Positions 1-5,827 of a stretch of DNA of 5,827 nucleotides are shown piece after piece. The position numbers were made by a program, and so were the translations under genes. Origin of the DNA: Pseudomonadota bacterium (GTDB lineage: Bacteria; Pseudomonadota; Gammaproteobacteria; Burkholderiales; Burkholderiaceae_B); the NCBI GenBank assembly GCA_023432075.1, contig JAEYVD010000163.1, forward strand, positions 1 to 5,827. Direction: 5' to 3'. The stretch's first letter is position 1, and each line of letters opens with the position of its first letter. Under the pieces are notes generated by a model. It was given only the letters and a program-made list of their open reading frames with translations, did not search any database and had not been told where the DNA came from.

Positions 1-317
1 GCAGCACGTTCTTCCAGGAACTTGCCGACAGCATCCAGTCGTTCCTGCGCCGGCAGATGCCGGTGTGGCGCACGCAGTATCCCGGCGTCGAATCGATGAA
101 CGTCGCGGTGATGGGCTGTGTGGTCAACGGGCCGGGCGAAAGCCGTCATGCCGACATCGGCATCAGCCTGCCGGGTACCGGCGAAGTGCCGGCTGCGCCG
201 GTGTTCGTCGACGGCGAGCGCACGGTGACGCTCAAGGGCGACCATATCGCCGAAGAGTTCCAGGCCATCGTTGAAGAATACGTGGCGCGCCGTTATGGCG
301 CGCTCGCCTCTCACTAA
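1..317 (+). CDS. ispG: IspG (GcpE), 4-hydroxy-3-methylbut-2-enyl diphosphate synthase, C-terminal part only
   Basis: The frame enters from the left edge (first full codon at 3) and stops with TAA at 315-317, leaving 104 residues. IspG is a cytoplasmic 4Fe-4S enzyme that converts 2-C-methyl-erythritol-2,4-cyclodiphosphate to HMBPP in the MEP (non-mevalonate) isoprenoid pathway. The visible part is the C-terminal iron-sulfur domain. The motif [11 protein letters not shown] (nt 111-143) carries the third cluster Cys (TGT 117-119) and, seven residues later, the Glu (GAA 138-140); they match Cys305 and Glu312 of the E. coli enzyme, which complete the cluster. The following [12 protein letters not shown] stretch is also typical. 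The CxxC pair supplying the other two cysteines, and the TIM-barrel domain, should lie upstream, about 300 residues outside the window. The internal ATG at 57 is not the start, since homologous sequence continues upstream of it. It is in the same frame as hisS, 45 nt before it. Family assignment is very secure. Confidence 0.96.
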   Translation, partial: STFFQELADSIQSFLRRQMPVWRTQYPGVESMNVAVMGCVVNGPGESRHADIGISLPGTGEVPAAPVFVDGERTVTLKGDHIAEEFQAIVEEYVARRYGALASH

Positions 318-362
318 AGTAAGGGTGTAGCCATTGGCACGCTTCTCGGGCGCGCCGACGGC

Positions 363-1658
363 ATGATCAAGATGACTCAAGCTTTCCAGAAAGTCGCCGC
401 CATCCGCGGCATGAATGACCTGTTGCCGGGGGCGAGCGCCCGCTGGGAGCAATTCGAGGAAATCGTGCGCGGCTGGCTGCGCGGCTATGGCTACCGCAAT
501 GTGCGCACGCCTGTGCTTGAGCATACGCGCCTCTTTGCACGCGGCATCGGCGAAGTCACCGACATTGTCGAAAAAGAGATGTATACGTTCACCGACGCGC
601 TCAACGGCGAATCGCTGACGATGCGCCCCGAGATGACCGCCGGGATCGTGCGCGCCTCCATCGAGCACAACCTGCTCTACGATCGCCCGCAACGCGTCTA
701 CTCCATCGGTCCCGTTTTCCGCCACGAGCGCCCGCAGCGCGGCCGCTATCGCCAGTTCCACCAGATCGACGTCGAAGCGCTGGGCTTTGCCGGTCCCGAC
801 GTGGACGCGGAACTTATCGTCATGCTGGGCCGCCTCTGGAAGCTGCTGGGCCTGAAGGATGTGCGCCTAGAACTGAATTCCCTGGGCCAGCCGGCCGAGC
901 GCGCGGCGCACCGTGCCGCCCTGATCCAGCATCTGGAAAAGCACCGCGACATCCTCGACGAAGACGGTCAGCGCCGCATGTACAGCAATCCGCTGCGCGT
1001 GCTGGACACGAAGAACCCCGCCATGCAGGAAATGGCCGACAGCGCGCCGCGTCTGTTCGACTTCCTGGGCGAAGAGTCCCGCGCGCACTTTGACGGCGTG
1101 TGCCAGCGCCTGACCGACGCCGGCATCGAATACCGCCTGAATCCGCGTCTGGTCCGCGGCCTTGACTACTACAACCTGACCGTCTTCGAATGGGTCACGG
1201 ACCGCCTGGGTTCCCAGGGCACGGTCTGCGGCGGCGGCCGCTACGACGGTCTGGTCGAACTGCTGGGCGGCAAGCCGGCGCCCGCCGTGGGCTTTGCCAT
1301 CGGCATGGAGCGCCTGCTGGACCTGTGGGAACAAAGCGTCGAGGTCGCCGCGCCGGCGGAGTGCGACGTGTACGTCGTGCACCAGGGCGAAGACGCGCAG
1401 CGTCTGGCCGCGCGCGTCGGCGAAGACCTGCGCGATGCGGGCCTGTCGGTCATCGTGCATGCCGGATCGGCCGGCTTCAAGTCCCAATTCAAGCGCGCGG
1501 ACGCCAGCGGCGCCCGCGTTGCGGTTATCCTTGGCGCCGACGAAGTGGCGTCGCAGACCGCCAGCGTCAAGTTCCTGCGCGCAGAAGGGCAGGGCGACAC
1601 GGCGCAGCAACAGGTTCCGCTGGCAAAGCTGGCCGACGCATTGAACAACAAGGGTTAA
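363..1658 (+). CDS. hisS: HisS, histidyl-tRNA synthetase
   Basis: Cytoplasmic homodimeric class IIa aminoacyl-tRNA synthetase that charges tRNA-His with histidine using ATP. At 431 residues it is close to the usual 420-430. Visible in order: the N-terminal [11 protein letters not shown] (12-22), typical of HisS; catalytic-core motif 2, [16 protein letters not shown] (119-134), with the conserved Arg pair; the histidine-specific motif RLVRGLDYY (262-270), whose Arg takes part in histidine activation; the second histidine motif GGGRYDGL (290-297); motif 3, [10 protein letters not shown] (309-318); and a C-terminal anticodon-binding domain from about 333 on. Because that domain and the catalytic residues are intact, this is a true synthetase, not the HisZ paralogue. 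The start is uncertain: in-frame ATGs lie at 363 and 372, neither with a good Shine-Dalgarno. The second would begin [13 protein letters not shown], which I recall as the usual beta-proteobacterial N-terminus, so 372 is at least as likely. The gene follows ispG as in E. coli. Confidence 0.98.
   Translation: MIKMTQAFQKVAAIRGMNDLLPGASARWEQFEEIVRGWLRGYGYRNVRTPVLEHTRLFARGIGEVTDIVEKEMYTFTDALNGESLTMRPEMTAGIVRASIEHNLLYDRPQRVYSIGPVFRHERPQRGRYRQFHQIDVEALGFAGPDVDAELIVMLGRLWKLLGLKDVRLELNSLGQPAERAAHRAALIQHLEKHRDILDEDGQRRMYSNPLRVLDTKNPAMQEMADSAPRLFDFLGEESRAHFDGVCQRLTDAGIEYRLNPRLVRGLDYYNLTVFEWVTDRLGSQGTVCGGGRYDGLVELLGGKPAPAVGFAIGMERLLDLWEQSVEVAAPAECDVYVVHQGEDAQRLAARVGEDLRDAGLSVIVHAGSAGFKSQFKRADASGARVAVILGADEVASQTASVKFLRAEGQGDTAQQQVPLAKLADALNNKG
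1650..1654 (+). promoter_or_regulatory. Ribosome binding site of yfgM
   Basis: AAGGG lies 7 nt before the ATG at 1662 and sits inside the last codons of hisS, whose TAA is at 1656-1658. It is the clearest Shine-Dalgarno in the window. It fixes the yfgM start and suggests translational coupling with hisS. Confidence 0.7.
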
Positions 1659-1661
1659 CGC

Positions 1662-2300
1662 ATGGCATACGATCTTGAAGAACAGGAAAAACTCGACGCG
1701 ATCAAGGCGTGGTGGGCCCGCTACGGCACGCTTCTGCTGACGCTGGCGACGGTGGTGCTCCTGGCCTGGGGCGGCTGGTGGGGCTGGAAGGCGTACGAAT
1801 CGCACCAGGCTAATCAGGCGATGGGTTACTTCGAAGCGCTGGAAGATGCCGCGCGCCTGGGTGGCGCCGATTCCTCGGTGCGCATCAAGACCGCCGCCTC
1901 GACGCTGCGCGAAAAGTACCCCAACACCGGCTACGCCGCGCGTGGCGCCCTGGTGGCCGCACAGGCCCTGCAAGCGCAGAAGGATGACGCCGGCGCCCGC
2001 GAACAGCTCGAATGGCTGGCCGGCCAGAACAAGAACCCCTCCATGCAAGCCGTGGCGCGCCTGCGCCTGGCCGGCATGATGCTGGACCAGAAGCAATACG
2101 ATGCCGCGCTGGCGCAGCTGAACAATCCGCCGGCCGCCTTTGCTGCCCTGTTCGCTGACCGCCGCGGCGACGTGCTGGCTGCGCAAGGCAAGCGCGAGGA
2201 AGCGCGCGCGGCCTGGCAGAGCGCCATCGATGGCTTGGGCGTGGCCAATCCCCTGACCCAGGTTGTGCAACTGAAACTGGATGCCTTGAGCGGAGCGTGA
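1662..2300 (+). CDS. yfgM: YfgM-family tetratricopeptide-like inner-membrane protein (ancillary SecYEG translocon subunit)
   Basis: The 212-residue product matches the size (E. coli 206) and architecture of YfgM. A short charged cytoplasmic N-terminus, MAYDLEEQEKLDAIKAWWARYG (1-22), begins as YfgM proteins do and is followed by one membrane segment at about 22-44 (LLLTLATVVLLAWGGWWGW). The rest is an Ala-rich, helical periplasmic domain with TPR-like helix pairs, clearest at DQKQYDAALAQL (142-153) and RRGDVLAAQGKREEARAAWQSAI (167-189). There is no signal peptidase site, so the segment is read as an N-in, C-out anchor. In E. coli, YfgM associates with SecYEG and the chaperone PpiD and is thought to aid handover of exported proteins to periplasmic chaperones; a role here is inferred from family and position. 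ATG 1662 is supported by an AAGGG 7 nt upstream and starts 3 nt after hisS. Trp is unusually dense around the anchor (residues 17, 18, 36, 39, 40, 42). Confidence 0.93.
   Translation: MAYDLEEQEKLDAIKAWWARYGTLLLTLATVVLLAWGGWWGWKAYESHQANQAMGYFEALEDAARLGGADSSVRIKTAASTLREKYPNTGYAARGALVAAQALQAQKDDAGAREQLEWLAGQNKNPSMQAVARLRLAGMMLDQKQYDAALAQLNNPPAAFAALFADRRGDVLAAQGKREEARAAWQSAIDGLGVANPLTQVVQLKLDALSGA
2292..2295 (+). promoter_or_regulatory. Ribosome binding site that favours the ATG 2306 start of bamB
   Basis: GGAG lies in the last codons of yfgM. It is 10 nt from ATG 2306, a workable distance, but only 1 nt from the alternative GTG at 2297, which is too close. This is the main reason for choosing the ATG. 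Confidence 0.5.
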
Positions 2301-2305
2301 CTGTA

Positions 2306-3463
2306 ATGCGTAAATTTGCACCTGGCCGTACGTGGCGCGGCGCCGTCCTGTTGGCAAGCTTGCTTGCCCTGGGCGGATGCGGCTTGTTTTCCCATGACGA
2401 CGGCCGCTACGATCCGGCGCCCCTGACCGAATACAAGGCCGGCATGTCCGTGCGCCAGGTCTGGTCCGCGTCCATCGGCAGCGGCTCTGGCCTGGGCTTT
2501 GCGCCCACCGTCCTGGGCGACGCCATCTACGCTGCCACGCCCGATGGCTCGGTCGGCAAGTTCGACCTGCAAAGCGGCCGCGTCATCTGGAAGGCCAAGG
2601 CCGAAGGCAAGCTGTCGGCGGGCGCCGGCAGCGACGGCACCACCACTGCGGTCGCTTCGCCCAACGGCGACGTCATCGCTTTTGACGACACCGGCAAGGT
2701 GAAGTGGAAGGTCCGCGCCACCAGCGACGTCACGATTCCGCCGGTCGTCGGCTACGGCATCGTCGTCGTGCGCAGCGGCGACTACCGCATCCAGGCTTTC
2801 GACGCGAACAGCGGCGAGCGCGTCTGGAGCGTGCAGCGTCCCGGCCCGTCGCTCGCCTTGCGCAGCGTCTCGCAAATGGTCCTGGCCGAAGGCCTGGTCA
2901 TCACGGGCCTGCCTGGCGGCAAGATCATGGCCATCGCCTCCAATAGCGGCAACGTGCAATGGGAAGGCACCGTGGCCACGCCGCGCGGCGCCAGCGACCT
3001 GGAGCGTCTGACCGACGTGGTGGGCGCGCCCCGGATCGCCGGCAACCTGCTGTGCGCGGTTGCTTATCAGGGACGCATCGTCTGCTTTGACGTCACCGCC
3101 GGTGGCCGTCCGCTCTGGACCAAGGACTTCTCCAGCGTCAGCGGGCTGACGCTGGATGACCGCTTCGCTTATGCCGCCGACCAGAACAGCGTGGTCAACG
3201 CGTTTGCGCTCGATAATGGGGGCAATATCTGGAAGCAGAGCGCCCTGAAGAACCGCCAGCTCACCGCTCCGGCTATGCTGGGGGGAGCGCTGGCTGTCGG
3301 CGATCTGGATGGGTATGTGCACTTCCTGTCGCGCAGCGATGGCAGCCTGATGGCGCGCCTGTCGGTCGGTGGTGGCGCGGTCGTGTCGCCGCCGCAGACG
3401 ACGCCCCAAGGTGTGCTGGTCCAGACGGGCAATGGCAATCTCGTCATGATCGGCACCAACTGA
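2306..3463 (+). CDS. bamB: BamB, outer-membrane assembly lipoprotein (beta-propeller)
   Basis: BamB is a lipoprotein of the Bam complex on the periplasmic face of the outer membrane; it binds BamA and helps insert beta-barrel proteins. Counting from ATG 2306 the product has 385 residues (E. coli 392). A type II signal peptide with basic N-terminus and hydrophobic core ends in the lipobox LGGC, giving Cys25 as the lipidated residue. Residue +2 is Gly, not Asp, which fits outer-membrane sorting. The body shows PQQ-like propeller blades with the recurrent xxFDxxSGxxxWxxx pattern, seen near residues 84-98, 124-137, 163-177, 208-222, 259-274, 298-312 and, more weakly, 339-353; the last strand, NLVMIGTN, would close an eight-bladed ring. 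The loop LALR (183-186) matches the LxLR that contacts BamA in E. coli. A GTG at 2297 would add three residues and overlap the yfgM stop. It lies directly between yfgM and der, as in E. coli. Confidence 0.96.
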   Translation: MRKFAPGRTWRGAVLLASLLALGGCGLFSHDDGRYDPAPLTEYKAGMSVRQVWSASIGSGSGLGFAPTVLGDAIYAATPDGSVGKFDLQSGRVIWKAKAEGKLSAGAGSDGTTTAVASPNGDVIAFDDTGKVKWKVRATSDVTIPPVVGYGIVVVRSGDYRIQAFDANSGERVWSVQRPGPSLALRSVSQMVLAEGLVITGLPGGKIMAIASNSGNVQWEGTVATPRGASDLERLTDVVGAPRIAGNLLCAVAYQGRIVCFDVTAGGRPLWTKDFSSVSGLTLDDRFAYAADQNSVVNAFALDNGGNIWKQSALKNRQLTAPAMLGGALAVGDLDGYVHFLSRSDGSLMARLSVGGGAVVSPPQTTPQGVLVQTGNGNLVMIGTN

Positions 3464-3488
3464 AACTTATAAAACAAAGCCTTTTACC
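3464..3488 (+). promoter_or_regulatory. AT-rich spacer before der, possible weak promoter or translation enhancer
   Basis: These 25 nt are far more AT-rich than anything nearby and hold TATAAA (3468-3473), which resembles a sigma-70 -10 box. No convincing -35 box is found about 17 nt upstream (CATGAT at 3445-3450). TAAAA (3470-3474) and TTTTA (3482-3486) could pair around a 7-nt loop, but the stem has no G-C pairs, so it is not a terminator. An alternative role is an unstructured, AT-rich ribosome entry site for der, which lacks a Shine-Dalgarno. Function is inferred only from composition. Confidence 0.2.
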
Positions 3489-4841
3489 GTGTCTTTCAAG
3501 CCTGTCGTTGCCCTGGTCGGTCGCCCCAATGTGGGGAAATCGACCCTTTTCAACCGCCTGACGCGATCGCGCGCCGCGCTGGTGGCCGATTTTTCCGGTC
3601 TGACCCGCGATCGCCATTACGGCGAGGGCAGGGTGGGCGATATTCCGTTCATCGCCATCGATACCGGCGGCTTCGAGCCCGTGGCCAAGGACGGCATCCT
3701 GCTGGAAATGGCCCGGCAGACCCGCCAGGCCATCGCCGAGGCGGACGTCGTCGTGTTCCTGGTGGATGCGCGCGCAGGTATCAACGCGCACGATCACGAG
3801 ATCGCGCAACTGCTGCGCAAGTCCGGCCAGCAACGCGTGCTGCTGGCAGTGAACAAGGCCGAAGGCATGGGCCTGGGCCCCGCCATCGCCGAATTCCATG
3901 AACTTGGCCTGGGCCAGCCGTATCCCATTTCGGCGGCGCACGGCGACGGCATCGTGGATCTGATCGAGCTGGCGCTCAAGGATCTGGCCGAGCCGCCCGT
4001 CGAAGAAGAACCGGTCGAAGAAGGCGAGCACGATCACCGCATCAAGCTGGCGATCGTGGGCCGTCCCAATGTGGGCAAGTCCACGCTCATCAATACGCTC
4101 ATGGGCGAAGAGCGCGTGATCGCGTTCGACATGCCGGGCACGACGCGCGACGCCATCGAAATCGATTTCGACCGCGACGGGCGCCGCTACACGCTGATCG
4201 ACACGGCCGGGCTGCGCAAGCGCGGCAAGGTGTTCGAGGCAGTCGAAAAGTTCTCCGTCATCAAGACCTTGCAGGCCATCGAGGCCAGCAATGTCGTGCT
4301 GCTCATGCTCGACGCGCAAACCGAAATCTCCGAGCAGGACGCGCACATCGCCGGGTTCGTGCTGGAAACCGGCCGAGCCGTAGTCGTGGCCGTCAATAAG
4401 TGGGACGGTCTGGACGGCGAGGAAAAGGAACGCATCGAGCGCGAGTTCAACCGCAAGCTGCGCTTCCTGTCGTTCGCGCGCGTGCACACGATCTCGGCGC
4501 TGCGCGGGCAGGGCATCAAGCCCTTGCTCAAGTCCATCAATGCCGCCCACGCCGCCGCGTTTGCCAAGCTGTCCACGCCCAAGCTCACGCGCGAGCTTCA
4601 GGCCGCGGTCGAGCAGCAGCCGCCTCCGCGCAAGGGCATCTTCCGTCCCAAGATGCGCTACGCGCACCAGGGCGGACAAAACCCGCCGCTGGTCGTCATC
4701 CACGGCAATGCGTTGGACGCCATTCCCGATTCGTACCGTCGTTACCTCGAAACGCGTTTCCGCAATGCGTTCGACCTGGCTGGCACGCCGCTGCGCATTG
4801 AATTCAAGTCCTCGCACAACCCCTACACGCAGGAAAGCTGA
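3489..4841 (+). CDS. der: Der (EngA), tandem-domain ribosome-assembly GTPase
   Basis: Essential cytoplasmic GTPase that binds the 50S subunit and is needed for its maturation. The 450 residues hold two GTPase domains and a C-terminal KH-like domain, an architecture unique to Der. Domain 1: P-loop GRPNVGKST (11-19), switch GLTRDRHYG (37-45) with Thr39, DTGG (58-61), G4 NKAE (122-125), G5 SAAHGDG (148-154). An acidic linker, [11 protein letters not shown] (172-182), follows. Domain 2: an identical P-loop, GRPNVGKST (191-199), GTTRD (217-221), [10 protein letters not shown] (238-247), canonical NKWD (303-306), SALRGQG (336-342). The KH-like region spans about 360-440, with [16 protein letters not shown] (381-396). 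The first G4 motif has Glu where NKxD is canonical. The start is GTG 3489: no in-frame ATG lies between the upstream stop at 3447 and the P-loop, so the choice is firm although no Shine-Dalgarno is visible. Length is near the usual 440-490. Confidence 0.97.
   Translation: MSFKPVVALVGRPNVGKSTLFNRLTRSRAALVADFSGLTRDRHYGEGRVGDIPFIAIDTGGFEPVAKDGILLEMARQTRQAIAEADVVVFLVDARAGINAHDHEIAQLLRKSGQQRVLLAVNKAEGMGLGPAIAEFHELGLGQPYPISAAHGDGIVDLIELALKDLAEPPVEEEPVEEGEHDHRIKLAIVGRPNVGKSTLINTLMGEERVIAFDMPGTTRDAIEIDFDRDGRRYTLIDTAGLRKRGKVFEAVEKFSVIKTLQAIEASNVVLLMLDAQTEISEQDAHIAGFVLETGRAVVVAVNKWDGLDGEEKERIEREFNRKLRFLSFARVHTISALRGQGIKPLLKSINAAHAAAFAKLSTPKLTRELQAAVEQQPPPRKGIFRPKMRYAHQGGQNPPLVVIHGNALDAIPDSYRRYLETRFRNAFDLAGTPLRIEFKSSHNPYTQES
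4831..4834 (+). promoter_or_regulatory. Ribosome binding site of hisC
   Basis: AGGA, continuing as AGGAAA, lies in the last codons of der, 10 nt before ATG 4845. It supports that start and close coupling with der, whose TGA is at 4839-4841. Confidence 0.5.
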
Positions 4842-4844
4842 TCC

Positions 4845-5827
4845 ATGAGCCGCTTCTGGAGTCCCGTTGTCGGGACGCTCAGTCCCTATGTGCCGGGCGA
4901 GCAGCCCAAGCTTCAGAATCTGGTCAAGCTGAACACCAACGAGCATCCTTACGGGCCGTCGCCCAAGGTGCTCGATGCGATCCGCGCGGCCTGCGACGAC
5001 ACGCTCAAGCTTTATCCGGACCCTTCCTCGGACCGCCTGCGCGAGGCCATCGCCGCCGCCGTGGGCGCGCAGCCGCAGCAGGTGTTCGTGGGAAATGGGT
5101 CGGACGAGGTCCTGGCGCATGCGTTTCTGGCACTGCTCAAGCATGACCGTCCGCTGCGCTTTCCCGACATCACGTACAGCTTCTATCCTGTGTACTGCGG
5201 TCTGTACGGCATCGAATTCGAAACGATGCCGCTCACTGCGGACTTCCGTATCGACGTCGAAGACTACCTGCCGGCGCGCCACGGGCAGGCAGGCGCCATC
5301 ATCTTCCCGAATCCCAATGCGCCCACTGGCCGCGCGCTCAGCGCCGCCGAGGTCGAACGCATCGTGGCCGGCAATCCGGACACGGTCGTCGTCGTGGACG
5401 AGGCGTATGTGGATTTCGGCGCCGAATCGGTGATCCCGCTGGTCTCGCGCTACGACAACCTGCTGGTGGTGCAGACGCTGTCGAAATCGCGGTCGCTTGC
5501 GGGCCTGCGGGTGGGCTTTGCCGTGGGCAGCGCCGCGTTGATCGATGGGCTTGAGCGGGTAAAGAACAGTTTCAACTCCTACCCCATCGATCGTTTGGCA
5601 TCCGCCGGCGCAGTAGCGGCGCTGGAAGATACGGAGTACTTTGAGCAGACCCGCAAAGCCGTGATCGATACGCGGTCCCGCATGACCGCAGGGTTGCAGG
5701 CGCTGGGCTTCGAGGTGCTTCCTTCAGCGGCGAACTTCGTGTTCGCGCGCCATCAGTCAAAGGACGCCGCGACGCTTGCCGCCGCCCTGCGCGAGCGCAG
5801 CATCATCGTGCGTCATTTCCGTCATGC
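4845..5827 (+). CDS. hisC: HisC, histidinol-phosphate aminotransferase, C-terminus cut off by the window edge
   Basis: PLP-dependent fold-type I aminotransferase that makes L-histidinol phosphate from imidazole-acetol phosphate and glutamate in histidine synthesis. The frame is open from ATG 4845 to the right edge: 327 full codons of a family that usually has 350-370, so roughly 30 residues are missing. Key residues visible: [11 protein letters not shown] (30-40) near the N-terminus; Tyr57 in LYPDP; GNGSDE (83-88), which cups the PLP phosphate; NPNAPTG (156-162) with the PLP-contacting Asn158; DEAYVDF (185-191), with Asp185 for the pyridine nitrogen; the Schiff-base Lys214 in [14 protein letters not shown]; and Arg222 in the same motif. 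The start is supported by AGGAAA 10 nt upstream, 3 nt after der. It is not inside a histidine operon, so it may be the second copy (hisC2-type, as in Bordetella), but that cannot be shown here. Some HisC-like enzymes act on aromatic amino acids, so substrate is inferred. In related genomes hfq would be expected next. Confidence 0.93.
   Translation, partial: MSRFWSPVVGTLSPYVPGEQPKLQNLVKLNTNEHPYGPSPKVLDAIRAACDDTLKLYPDPSSDRLREAIAAAVGAQPQQVFVGNGSDEVLAHAFLALLKHDRPLRFPDITYSFYPVYCGLYGIEFETMPLTADFRIDVEDYLPARHGQAGAIIFPNPNAPTGRALSAAEVERIVAGNPDTVVVVDEAYVDFGAESVIPLVSRYDNLLVVQTLSKSRSLAGLRVGFAVGSAALIDGLERVKNSFNSYPIDRLASAGAVAALEDTEYFEQTRKAVIDTRSRMTAGLQALGFEVLPSAANFVFARHQSKDAATLAAALRERSIIVRHFRH

Noticed and set aside
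271..299. Promoter-like pair TTGAAG (271-276) and TATGGC (294-299) with 17-nt spacing, upstream of hisS
   Set aside because: The -10 match is only three of six and lies in ispG coding sequence. It is too weak to call without transcript data.
325..330. GTG immediately followed by TAG, beside the purine run AAGGG, between ispG and hisS
   Set aside because: A start-stop element is possible in principle, but the purine run touches the GTG, leaving no workable spacing, and such a six-base match is expected by chance.
1460..1477. GCCGG and CCGGC repeats that could form a short GC hairpin inside hisS
   Set aside because: It lies in well-conserved coding sequence, has no following T run, and such palindromes are common at this GC content.
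867..2357. 496-codon minus-strand frame across hisS, yfgM and the start of bamB
   Set aside because: Same codon-aligned shadow effect: hisS and yfgM are in the same frame, so the opening runs through the junction. There is no recognisable domain and no ribosome site that would argue for a gene.
1931..3409. 492-codon minus-strand frame across bamB and part of yfgM
   Set aside because: It is codon-aligned with bamB and open for the same reason. The product is Ala/Arg/Asp-rich with no recognisable motif.
3519..4085. Repeat of a P-loop coding sequence at 3519-3545 and 4059-4085
   Set aside because: It reflects the ancient tandem duplication of the two GTPase domains that defines Der. The DNA copies differ at several codon third positions, so it is not a recent repeat or mobile element.
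3444..5282. 612-codon open reading frame on the minus strand, antisense to der and the first part of hisC
   Set aside because: Its codons align exactly with those of der and hisC, which share a frame. In that register an antisense stop needs a sense TTA, CTA or TCA codon, which are rare at this GC content. The translation is low-complexity (rich in Arg, Asp, Gly, Leu), resembles no family I know, and the sense strand has unmistakable genes.

Overview
This is a GC-rich (roughly mid-60s % by eye), gene-dense window in which every supported gene lies on the + strand. In order it holds the 3' end of ispG, then complete hisS, yfgM, bamB and der, and a hisC cut off by the right edge. The ispG-hisS-yfgM-bamB-der order is a conserved housekeeping cluster of Gamma- and Betaproteobacteria. 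The extra hisC right after der, and the close match of the HisS and HisC proteins to what I remember of Bordetella/Achromobacter, suggest a betaproteobacterium of the family Alcaligenaceae. The genus is not resolved.

Layout: ispG ends at 317, and a 45-nt gap leads to hisS. Then yfgM starts 3 nt after hisS, bamB starts 5 nt after the yfgM stop (or overlaps it if a GTG is used), der starts 25 nt after bamB, and hisC starts 3 nt after der. There is no gene-free stretch over 300 bases. I see no rRNA, tRNA, IS element, CRISPR array, attachment site, phage gene or convincing rho-independent terminator. The spacing fits a single polycistronic transcript that continues past both edges. The only AT-rich spacer is the one before der (3464-3488).

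Function: the cluster serves isoprenoid precursor synthesis (IspG), charging of tRNA-His (HisS), an inner-membrane translocon-associated TPR-like protein (YfgM), outer-membrane protein assembly (the BamB lipoprotein), ribosome large-subunit assembly (Der) and histidine synthesis (HisC). The link between YfgM and BamB is plausible, since one acts at Sec export and the other at delivery of exported beta-barrel proteins to the Bam machine. The remaining genes look co-transcribed rather than parts of one pathway.

I found no undescribed biological system. The points worth a second look are modest: a Glu in place of Asp in the first G4 motif of Der, a Val at a BamB position reported to contact BamA in E. 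coli, weak or absent Shine-Dalgarno sequences at hisS and der, and hisC placed outside a histidine operon. Three long antisense reading frames are explained by codon bias.
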